The position numbers and the translations under genes were made by a program. Shown here in pieces: positions 1 through 8,500 of a stretch of DNA of 9,720 nt. Each line of letters starts with the position of its first letter. Positions within the stretch are counted from its first letter, which is position 1. This DNA comes from Chryseobacterium sp. UBA6632. GTDB taxonomy: Bacteria; Bacteroidota; Bacteroidia; Flavobacteriales; Weeksellaceae. The stretch covers positions 1 through 9,720 of the forward strand of contig DKLU01000439.1 of NCBI GenBank assembly GCA_002455915.1. The letters are read 5' to 3'. The notes under the pieces are model-generated. The model ran no database searches, was not told where the DNA came from, and saw nothing but the letters and a program-made list of their open reading frames with translations.

Positions 1-887
1 TCCAAAGCCTTTTTCAAATCAGGAAATTCAAATTGAAATCCGGCATCCTGAATTTTCTGTGATGACGCTCTGGAACCTTCGAGAAGAGCATCAGCCAGTT
101 CTCCGAAAATAAGTTTTAATACAAAGGTGGGAACATTCGGCATAAATAAAGGTTTATCTAATACTTCTGCAATTTTTTTGGTTAAATTTTCGTTAGTAGT
201 ATGCTGAGGTGAAGTCGCATTATAAGCTCCGTTAACATTTGAATTTTTTAAAGCAAATTCATAAATCGAGCAAATATCATCAATATGAATCCAAGGCATA
301 TATTGTTTTCCGCTTCCCAAAGGTGATCCTATATAATTTTTAATGGTGGGAGCCATTTTTTTCAACGCTCCATCTTGTTCTGAAAGTACCACCGCAGTGC
401 GAACTTTCACAACTCTTTCCGCTAAATTCTGTTCTTTAAAATCATCGGCAGCTTTTTCCCACAAAACCACAACTTCACTTAGAAAATCATTTCCGGGATC
501 ATCTTCTTCTGTGAAAATTTTATCGGTTGTTTTTGTTCCGTAATAATTAATTCCAGAAGCAGAAATGAAAGATTTTAATTTGATTTTCTTTTTCTGTAAA
601 GTGTTTAAAAGAAGTTGAGCAGAATCGACACGGCTGGAAATCAGCTCTTTTTTTCGTTCATCAGTCCAACGTTTTTCAGAAATATTGGCTCCGGCCAAAT
701 GAATAATATGTGAAATATTATCGAAGGCTGACTCATCAATTATTCCTTGCTTGATATCCCATTCATAATCGTTGTTTCGTCTTTTTCTTCGGGTTAAAAA
801 TCGAACCTCGTATTCGTTTTTAATTTTTTTTGCGAGTTCATGGGCTATCATTCCGCCAGCTCCGGTAATCAAAACAACTTCTTTCAT
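1..887 (-). CDS. TIGR01777-family NAD(P)-binding epimerase-like protein (YfcH/SDR39U1 type), 3' end cut by window edge
   Basis: The frame is open from an ATG at 887 to the left edge, giving 295 residues with no stop. The family is usually about 300 residues long, so only a few are probably missing. The N-terminus carries a Rossmann nucleotide-binding loop (TGAGGMIA, residues 8-15), in which the last Gly of the usual TGxxGxxG is Ala. HLAGANI (63-69), SASGINYYG (109-117), RTAVVLS (163-169), GALKKM (173-178) and PWIHIDD (198-204) are hallmarks of the TIGR01777 group of atypical extended short-chain dehydrogenases. A C-terminal DUF1731-like segment follows. These proteins are cytosolic and bind NADP(H), but their substrate is generally unknown; names such as 'sugar nucleotide epimerase' or 'cell division inhibitor SulA homologue' are historical. 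It is the last gene of the minus-strand block, 27 bases after the zinc-ribbon gene, and is probably cotranscribed with it. Nothing ties it to the peptide synthetase. Confidence 0.93.
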   Translation of the reverse strand, partial: MKEVVLITGAGGMIAHELAKKIKNEYEVRFLTRRKRRNNDYEWDIKQGIIDESAFDNISHIIHLAGANISEKRWTDERKKELISSRVDSAQLLLNTLQKKKIKLKSFISASGINYYGTKTTDKIFTEEDDPGNDFLSEVVVLWEKAADDFKEQNLAERVVKVRTAVVLSEQDGALKKMAPTIKNYIGSPLGSGKQYMPWIHIDDICSIYEFALKNSNVNGAYNATSPQHTTNENLTKKIAEVLDKPLFMPNVPTFVLKLIFGELADALLEGSRASSQKIQDAGFQFEFPDLKKAL

Positions 888-914
888 ATTGATAATTTTA
901 AGTGTGATGGTGTT

Positions 915-1259
915 TTATAATTGATTTTTTACAATCAAAACAAAATCGTCTTCTAAAAGTTTATAGCCGTAATCGTAAATAAATTTGTATTCAGAACCGT
1001 TTTTATACACTTTAAGATTTGTGAAATAATCGAAATCAAAACCTAAGCCATCTAGCTTAGATTTTAGAATTTTTGCCTTTCCGTCAACATTTATTTCCTT
1101 CAGAATTCTGTAGTTTTTCCGAAGTTTATTATTGATATTCCGCATCAGATTGCTGGAATCCTTATTTTGCTTATTGTTGTAGGCGTTTCGGCAGGCATCA
1201 TTACAGAATTTTTTATCTGATCTGCCAATAATTTTTTCGCCACATTCGAGACAATTCAT
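915..1259 (-). CDS. Small zinc-ribbon protein of unknown function (DUF2116-like N-terminus)
   Basis: This is a complete 114-residue reading frame ending in TAA. The N-terminus holds four cysteines, C3, C6, C19 and C23, in a C-x2-C-x12-C-x3-C arrangement. They sit in a context (CLECGEKI, then KKFCNDACRNAYNNK) typical of small treble-clef or zinc-ribbon knuckles annotated as DUF2116 in Bacteroidota. The remaining part (about residues 35-114) is lysine- and asparagine-rich, with predicted helix then strands, and has no motif I recognise. There is no signal peptide or membrane segment, so it should be cytosolic. Zinc binding is a safe inference from the cysteines. Nucleic-acid or protein binding is only a guess. 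It starts 6 bases after the stop of the HPP membrane-protein gene, so the two are very likely cotranscribed. I cannot assign a function. Confidence 0.85.
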   Translation of the reverse strand: MNCLECGEKIIGRSDKKFCNDACRNAYNNKQNKDSSNLMRNINNKLRKNYRILKEINVDGKAKILKSKLDGLGFDFDYFTNLKVYKNGSEYKFIYDYGYKLLEDDFVLIVKNQL

Positions 1260-1265
1260 AAATTT

Positions 1266-1868
1266 TTATTTTTTCATTTTGTGTGGATGTGCATGTTTCT
1301 TTTGTAATAATTTTTTAAACCGACTATGCGTTGGATAGCTTCTGTTTGGAGTAATATTATTAAAAAATAAGGCAATTAATAGTAAAATAATGCAGCCTGT
1401 AAGAACCGGAGAAACAACGTACCAATATCCTAATTCGGGGATTTTTCCTGTGGAACTTACCGCAATCAGTGCTGTAGCGCCTCCCGGCGGATGTAAAGTT
1501 TTCGTATATTGCATTAAAACAATTGAAAATGCAACGGCTAAGGGTGCAGAAAGCCAAATAATTTCTGGTACAAGTTTAAAAACTGTAACGCCGACCAATG
1601 CCGAAATAACATGTCCGCCAACCAAATTTCTCGGCTGAGCCAGCGGGCTTTGGATGGCTCCGTAAATCAAAACACTCGATGCTCCAAATGAACCAATCAA
1701 AAAAATATTTTCTGTAGCCGATATGCTGTGAGACTGTAGATATGCAATGATTCCTATCCCGAAAAAAGCACCTAAAAATGACCAAAAATGTTCTTTAAAA
1801 TCAACCAGTGTTTCTTTATAAATTACATATTTGGATACTCTAAACGTCCTTTTTAAGGTCTTCTTCAT
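1266..1868 (-). CDS. HPP-family integral membrane protein
   Basis: This 200-residue protein carries the family signature HPPGGATAL at residues 126-134 (H126-P127-P128). It also has the conserved upstream block GSFGASSVLIYG (59-70) followed by SPLAQPRNLVGGH (74-86). Hydrophobic segments at roughly 28-44, 55-72, 83-99, 103-119 and 151-169 fit the four to five transmembrane helices of the family. The N-terminus (first 27 residues) is basic and probably cytoplasmic. The C-terminus is basic and histidine-rich (KKHAHPHKMKK, 190-200). Plant chloroplast and cyanobacterial members have been linked to nitrite transport, but the role in flavobacteria is unknown and transport of nitrite here is not supported by any neighbour. 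It lies 59 bases downstream of the phosphopantetheinyl transferase and may have its own promoter in that gap. It is followed after 6 bases by the zinc-ribbon gene. Confidence 0.92.
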   Translation of the reverse strand: MKKTLKRTFRVSKYVIYKETLVDFKEHFWSFLGAFFGIGIIAYLQSHSISATENIFLIGSFGASSVLIYGAIQSPLAQPRNLVGGHVISALVGVTVFKLVPEIIWLSAPLAVAFSIVLMQYTKTLHPPGGATALIAVSSTGKIPELGYWYVVSPVLTGCIILLLIALFFNNITPNRSYPTHSRFKKLLQKKHAHPHKMKK

Positions 1869-1887
1869 TATGACTTTTATTTAATGC

Positions 1888-1915
1888 TAAAGGTACGTAA
1901 TTATCCGTTTGCAAA
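1888..1915 (-). promoter_or_regulatory. Candidate Bacteroidota-type promoter for the HPP gene
   Basis: On the minus strand TTTG (1915-1912) is followed after 16 bases by TACCTTTA (1895-1888). This resembles the flavobacterial pattern TTTG - spacer - TAnnTTTG, with one mismatch in the second element and a spacer slightly shorter than usual. Transcription would start a little upstream of the HPP ATG at 1868, giving a short leader. It would let the HPP, zinc-ribbon and TIGR01777 genes be expressed apart from the NRPS operon. The match was made by eye and is not proof. Confidence 0.35.
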
Positions 1916-1918
1916 TGG
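1905..1918. repeat. 14-bp imperfect palindrome upstream of the HPP gene
   Basis: CCGTTTGCAAATGG is centred on a perfect 8-base palindrome, TTTGCAAA, with one mismatched pair in the arms. It has no loop, so it is unlikely to form a terminator hairpin. A dimeric protein binding site is the more natural reading. It overlaps the candidate -33 element of the HPP promoter and begins 9 bases past the stop of the transferase gene. It may be chance in AT-rich DNA. Confidence 0.3.
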
Positions 1919-1927
1919 CTTTTAGCA

Positions 1928-2569
1928 TCAAATAAATCTTGTAAAAATCATCTCGATTGTTGTATCAAAATGATTGGTTACAATGTGACCGGAATAATTT
2001 TTATCAATGTATAGTTTTTGATAAAACCACGTATTATTTTCATATATAATATTGTTTTTTGTAATAATAATATTGTTTACATCAGCAAAAAAGCCTTTTC
2101 CTTCCGCTTTGATTAAAGACTCCTTTAATGTCCAGAAATCAAAGAATTTTTGAAAAGGGTTGGGTGAAGTATTAATTTTAAACCATTCTGATTGGCTCAT
2201 AACATTTTCAAAATCATTAAAATCAACTGATTTTATTTTTTCAATATCAATTCCCAGCTTTATATTTTCGCCAACGGCGCAAAAAACATAATTTGCGGAA
2301 TGGCTAATACTGAAATCGAGATTATTACACAAATATGGTTTAAGATAATTATTAAACTTCATATTTTCAAGAGAAATAGATTGGTGATTAGATTTTTTTA
2401 AGGCTTCTATTAGCAATAATTTCCCGAGTAAATTTCTTACTTTATCTTCCTTATTTATAAATTGATGATTGATATTCTGAAGTGCAATAGGAAGAAAAGA
2501 CAGCCATTGATTTAAAATGACTGTCTCTTCACCGGAATTAAATCTGGTAAAAAATATTTTAACTTTCAT
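1928..2569 (-). CDS. Sfp-type 4'-phosphopantetheinyl transferase, probably dedicated to the adjacent NRPS
   Basis: The enzyme moves the 4'-phosphopantetheine arm of coenzyme A onto the conserved serine of carrier domains, turning the apo-synthetase into its active form in the cytosol. The protein is 213 residues, close to the roughly 225 of Sfp. Family motifs appear in order: KPY (77-79), FSISHS (86-91), GIDIE (106-110) and FWTLKESLIKAEGKG (145-159). The expected magnesium ligands D108, E110 and E150, and the lysine K154, are all present, so it should be active. It is the broad-specificity Sfp/EntD class, not the short AcpS class. The ATG follows the NRPS stop codon with no base between them, so the pair is almost certainly cotranscribed and translationally coupled. 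The targets are then probably S541 and S1567 of that synthetase. A synthetase-plus-transferase pair is also the layout of ausA-ausB in Staphylococcus aureus. Confidence 0.95.
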   Translation of the reverse strand: MKVKIFFTRFNSGEETVILNQWLSFLPIALQNINHQFINKEDKVRNLLGKLLLIEALKKSNHQSISLENMKFNNYLKPYLCNNLDFSISHSANYVFCAVGENIKLGIDIEKIKSVDFNDFENVMSQSEWFKINTSPNPFQKFFDFWTLKESLIKAEGKGFFADVNNIIITKNNIIYENNTWFYQKLYIDKNYSGHIVTNHFDTTIEMIFTRFI

Positions 2570-2572
2570 CTA
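2567..2572 (-). other. Abutting stop/start junction (TAGATG) between the NRPS and the transferase
   Basis: On the minus strand the NRPS stop TAG (2572-2570) is immediately followed by the transferase ATG (2569-2567). A weak purine stretch, TAGGAA, lies about 9 bases before the ATG, inside the NRPS coding sequence. This spacing suggests that terminating ribosomes reinitiate on the transferase, tying its dose to that of its substrate. Confidence 0.8.
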
Positions 2573-5500
2573 AAGAATTCCTAAATATTTGCAGAACGCT
2601 TCTACGTTATTTTTATTGATTTTAGTATTGTCAATCTTGCTTCCACTAAGGAATTTTTTAGTATTACTAATATCAAAATCAGGTGTGTTCTGATGAATCT
2701 CAATAATCGCTTTATTGTCGTAAGCTTTAAATTTAAATAAATTCAGAAGAGGATATAATGGGCTGTTTTCATCATTTTCCCAAAGCTGCATCCATTCATG
2801 ATACGGGATCGGTTTTAGCTCAAAATTCAATTCACTTCGTAAAAATTCAAAAAAATCCATAACTGTCATATTGTCTTCAGTTTCCGGACTTAGATGAAAT
2901 ATTTCGCCGATTGCTTGAGGGTTTCTTGAAATATAAGCAATAGACTTACTGACAAAATCTACCATTGTAAGCTCTTCTTTCTGGTCGATAAGGATTGGAT
3001 AACATTTTAATTGAATGCAAGTTTTTATCAGTGAACTCCACCACTGATATTTTGCAGTGGCTCCCGTTAAGCTATGACAAAAAACGTATCCTAACCTAAA
3101 AATAATTATAGGAACGCCTTGTTTAATGGCTTCTTGTGCAACCTGCTCCATCACCCATTTGCTTTGGATATAGCCCATATCGCGACTCAGATATTTTAAC
3201 GCGGAAGTTGTATCTGTATTTTCTTTAATCAATGTCGGTTTTGTGAAATAATGTTCCCAGCTGAAAACGCCAACTGTTGATAAAAGAGACAATTGCTTTA
3301 ATTTGTGAGTTGTTACAAAATTTATCATCGTGTGTAAAGCATCTACATTTGCAGATTTCATATAGGAGTAAGGCTGAATAAAATTCACAGAACTTCCCGC
3401 ATGATAGACAATATCAATGGTTTGTGTAAGGATGGTGTAGATTGTCTGTTTTAAGCCTAAATATGGTTTTGCTAAATCGCCCGCTAAAAATTTTACACGT
3501 TTCTCATCATAACTTGTTGAAATTATTTGATCTTCCATTGTTTCAAAGAGACGCCTTTTGGCATGGTTTTCATCTTCAGCGCGAATGAGCAAGTAAATAT
3601 CAGCATCGTTTGATTGCAATAATTCCATTAATAAATTAACTCCAACAAAACCTGTAACGCCTGTTAAAAGAATAGCTTTTGGGTTTTCAAAGTCTCCTTT
3701 TTCTGTGACGTTAAATTGAAAGTAATTGGGATCTATAGTTGCATCTTTTTTTATTTCTTCAGTTAGAGAGTCGGCTCCCAAATCGTAATCTTGAATTTCA
3801 GGATTAAGATCTCTTTCCTGGATTAGTTGAGCTAATTTTCGGATGGAACTATTGATGTACAGTTCACTAAGAGAAAGTTTGTTGGGGAAATGCTTGTATA
3901 ATCTGTTGTAAAGCTTTGTTAAAAGTAATGAATGACCTCCCAAATAGAAAAAATCATCTTCCATATTGGTGATATTGCGCTGAAGAACCTCAACCCAAAC
4001 TTCTTTAATTATTCTTTCGTACTCATTGGCAGGCTCTTCCTGATTTTCCTGATTTTCCGATTTAAACTTTTCAGCAATCTCATTTAAAGATATAATATCT
4101 GTTTTACCATTTGATTTTAATGGAATATTTTCAGTGAAATATATTTCATTCGGAATCATATAGGATGGAAGTTTTTTACTTAGTTCATTTCTAATACTAT
4201 TAATTTCAATATTACCAACAATAAAAGCACGTAAAGATTTTACAGATTCTGAATAGGAATGAACAAGAACAATAGCTTTTTCTACCCCTTTAATGTGGTA
4301 AATGGCATTTTCAACTTCTGAAAGCTCAATACGGTACCCTCTTATTTTTACCTGATGGTCTGCTCTTCCAACATATTCCAGCATGCCATCTGTAAGACTT
4401 CTGATTTGATCGCCAGTTTTATACATTTTGCTGAATATGCTGTTTTCATTATCAATAAAAGGGTTTTTAATGAATTTTTCTGCCGTTAATTCAGGTTCGT
4501 TTAAGTATCCTCTGGATAGCTGAATACCCGAAATATACAATTCACCAATCACTCCACTCGGAAGTTTTCGCTGATATTGATCTAAAACATATAATTGCAT
4601 ATTTTTTATGGCAGTTCCAATTGTATTTTCAGGATGAATATTATCAAAAATAAATTGATTTACTGCGACAGTACATTCTGTTGGTCCATACATATTAATG
4701 AACTTTACTTTTGTTCTCCAATGGTTAATTACTTGTTTCGGGCATACTTCGGCTCCCGTTCCGATCGTTTTTAATGAAGGAAATTCTATGCATTGAGGAA
4801 TGGTAGATAGTACGGAAGGAGATATAAAAGGGATCACTGATATTTCGTGTAACAAAAGAAAATCTGCCAAGTGCTTTCCCAATAATTTGTTGTTTGGATA
4901 AAGATGAACGGTCGATCCGTATGCTAGCGGAATCCAAAGGTCGATGACTGAACCATCAAAATTGTATGGTGAAAATTGCAATGTTCTATCTACTGTTGTA
5001 ATGTTGAGTAATTTACCGTATTCTGTTATGAAATTCCCTAAAGATTGATGTTCTATCAAAACACCTTTGGGCGTTCCTGTGGTGCCTGAAGTATGAATAA
5101 CATAAGCTAAATCATTTTCAGAGTGTGTGTCTGAATAACTTTCTCGGATGTTTTCTAAAGATATTTTCATTAAGTCCTCAATAAATAAAACTGAAATATC
5201 TCCAGCAATTTCAGTGTTTTTAGATTTTTCCGAAGAGATAACTACTTTTGCTGCTGTATCATTTAAAATCGTATTGATTCTTTCGGACGGATAAGCAGTA
5301 TCTAAGGGCACATAAGCCGCTCCTGCTTTTATAATTCCTAGCAGACTAATGATTCTTTCAATCGATTGATCCTGAAAGCATGCTACAAAGTCTCCTTTTT
5401 TTATTCCTTTCACGATCAGAATTTCTGCAATTTTGCTAGATTTTTCATTTAATTCATGATATGAAATTCCCATTCCTGAGAAAATTAAAGCGGTTTTGTC

Positions 5501-8500
5501 AGGATATTTTTTTACTTGATCTTCAAATAGCTGAATGAAGGTTTTGGGTGTTTCAAAAATCTCGATGAATTCATTTTTATCATTTTTGATAACAGAATAA
5601 ATATCAATACTTCCAATATTTTGATCAGGAAATTCTGAGACGGATTCTAAAATATATTGAAAAGCTCTTGCCATCTCGGCAATTGTTTTTTGTTTAAATA
5701 AAACATCAGAATAGTCAATATTGAATATAAGCTTTTGATGAATTGGAAAGGCTTCAAATTGAAGATCAAATTTAGCTTTTCCATTAAAAATCCATTCAAC
5801 CTCAGAAGAATTTATAGGATCTGAATTTTCTGTTTCTTCAACAGGATTTTGTAGCACAAAAACATGTTGAAATAACGGATTATGCCCTGTGAAACGATCT
5901 TTTACAACATGGCTGATAATCGTTTCCAAAGGAATGCTTTCATTTTGGAAAATATCGGAAATCATTTCTCTGTTCAGTTTTAATAAATCTAAAAATGTCG
6001 GATTTCCTTCAATTTTTAAACGAATCGGAAGCATATTGGCAAAATATCCGATGGTTTTATCAAACTGATGTGGGCGATTGGCGGAAGGACTGCTGATACA
6101 AATATCAGATTGGCCACTGTAATATTGTAGTAGCAAACCAAAAGCAGAAAGTAGGGTAGTGTATAAAGTAGTTGAGTTTTCTGTTGAAATTTTTCGAAGT
6201 TTTGTTGTTAAATGTTCATCAAGTTCAAAACAAAACTGCTTTCCGGAATCTGAATGTGATTGTTGTTTTTTAAAATCTTGGGCAATCTGCAAAACCGGAA
6301 CATTATCAAGATAATTTTTCCAAAAAATTATCCCGTTTTCTTGATTTTGCTGTGATTGCCATTGGATATATTTTTGATAATTTATAAGATTGAATGATTC
6401 ACAGTTTTCTTGGCTTTGGCTGTAAATCGTATTTATTTCATCAATAATTAAAGGCATTGCCCAACCATCTGTAACGATATGATGAACTATTAAAAATAAT
6501 GAGTGGGGCTGATTGTTTTCATAAATTACATAAGCCCGAAGCATATAATCTCTTCGCAGATCAAACGGAATCTGCAATATTTCCTGAAGATCTTCACTTT
6601 GATGAAGTGTTTGTAGCAGCCAGTTGTTTGCGCTAAGTTCAATAGTGGTTGGCTGAGGATTTTTATCATCAATAATAGTTCTTAAAACAACATGTTTTTT
6701 AAGAAGTTTCTGAATAGAAGATCCGAGTTTTGCTATATTGGTATGTTTGTTTAGCGGATATAATGCTCCTACATTGTAAGCTGTACTACCATGAAGTTGA
6801 TCTAGAAACCAGAGGCTTTGCTGTTGGACTGAAAGTTGAGGTTGTTTGTCTTCCGAAAGGGAAAATTTTTCATTATTTTGAGTAAAATCATGATTGTGAA
6901 TATAATTTTCTAGTTCATTAATTGTTGGATATAAAAAAAGGTCGGAAGTCTGTAAAGGGTACTGAAGCTCTTTTCTGATCTTTGAAATTAACTTATAAGC
7001 TAAAATAGAATTTCCTCCAAATTTGAAAAAATTATCATCAATTCCTATCACTTTCATTTTTAAAACTTCACTAAAAACAAGAGCTAATTGTTGTTGAGTT
7101 TCAGTTTTTGGTGCCGTGAAATTTTTTCGCTTTTCTTCTTGTATTTCTAAATTTTTTAAAATGTACTTATCTACTTTTCCGTTAGCAGTGAGCGGAAAAT
7201 TATCAATTTCGATAAACTTTGATGGAATCATGTATGAAGGTAGTTTTTCAAACAAATAGCTTCGAAGATCTTCAGGAAACGTTTCTTTTTCTTTACTATT
7301 TTTATAAAAACAGATCATTTGTTTTTCATTACATTCTTCCTGAATAATTATCACACAGTTCTCAACGAGATGAGCGCGTTTTATAGTTTCCTCAATTTCT
7401 GCAGGCTCTACTCTAAATCCTCTTATTTTCACTTGCTGGTCGGCTCTTCCTACAAATTCTATGGTATCATCTTCCAGCCTTCGCACAAGATCTCCGGTTT
7501 TGTAAATTCTTGCAGGTTTGCCATCGGGATCTGTTATTTGCAAAAATCTTTCTATTGTAAGTTCCGGTTGATTGTAGTATCCTCTGGAAACCTGAATTCC
7601 TCCGATATACAATTCACCAACTTCATTTACAGGTAAAATCTTCATTTCTTCATCTAAAACATAAAAATCTACGTTATTCAAAGGTTTTCCAATGGTATTT
7701 AAAGGGTGCTCTTCATCAAATTTAAAATTGCAAACTACAACCGTTGTTTCAGTAGGGCCATACATATTGATGAGTTCTACCTTTTTTTTCCAAGCTTCAA
7801 TGACATTGGCAATTGGGGCTTCACCTCCCGTGAAAATTTTGCGTAGATTTCCGATAGATTGATCTGTAGGCAAAGTGGCCAAGATAGAAACAGGAAGATA
7901 GGGAAGAACAGAAATATTATTTTTTCGGATATAATCAAGAAGCGCTTCTCCCACAATTCTATTATCTGGATAGAGAAAGGTAGTAATTCCTAAAGATAAA
8001 GGAACCCATAGATCGAGAACGATTCCGTCAAAATTCGAAGAAGAAATATTCAGGGCGCTATCATTTTTTTGTGGAGCCAATATCTCGCCAAAATATCTCA
8101 CAAAGTTTCCTAAGCCCTTATGTTCTGCCATTACCGCCTTAGGAATTCCGGTGCTTCCTGAGGTATATGCAAGATATGCCAGGCCATTGGAAATATCGGG
8201 ATAAAAATTTTGGCTTGGCATTTTCTCAATTTCTTTTTGATGCTCATCGATAAGAATAATTTCGCCTTTATAAAATTTGAATTTTTCTGAATATTTTTTT
8301 GTGGTAATCAGAATGGGGCTGTCGGTATCATTCAAAATGTGCTGCAATCGATGATCCGGATATAAAGGATCTAGAGAAACGTAAGCTCCTCCGGCTTTCC
8401 AGATTGATAGCATGGCAATTACTCTGTCAATAGATTGATTCAGACAGAAACAAAGAGGAACATCTGTAAATACACCTCTCATTTTCAAATAATTAGACAA

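Noticed and set aside
343..543. Open frame of 66 codons on the plus strand
   Set aside because: It lies opposite the TIGR01777 gene, whose protein has clear family motifs through this region; the translation is low-complexity Ser/Thr-rich with no recognisable domain.
1..887. Possible membership of the TIGR01777 protein in the peptide pathway as a tailoring reductase
   Set aside because: The family is widespread and of housekeeping character, three unrelated genes and a likely promoter lie between, and no catalytic link can be seen.
1260..1280. T-rich run that could suggest a terminator between the HPP and zinc-ribbon genes
   Set aside because: There is no stem-loop before it in either direction, and the genes are only 6 bases apart, so it is AT-rich coding and leader sequence.
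1390..1638. Open frame of 82 codons on the plus strand
   Set aside because: It is antisense to the conserved HPP-motif region of the membrane-protein gene and resembles no family.
1360..1785. Two overlapping minus-strand frames (1360-1557 and 1576-1785)
   Set aside because: Both are out-of-frame shadows inside the HPP gene, which has the family signature and hydrophobic pattern in its own frame.
2573..3682. Terminal NRPS region considered as a Dieckmann-type (R*) cyclase giving a tetramate
   Set aside because: The catalytic Thr, Tyr and Lys and the full nucleotide-binding loop are all intact, which fits an active redox reductase instead.
4725..4937. Open frame of 70 codons on the minus strand inside the NRPS
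   Set aside because: It is out of frame within the second adenylation domain, where the NRPS frame keeps conserved motifs on both sides.
7319..7636. Open frame of 105 codons on the plus strand
   Set aside because: It is antisense to the first adenylation domain (A7-A8 motif region); the translation is Phe/Ser-rich, as expected from the reverse of AT-rich coding DNA.
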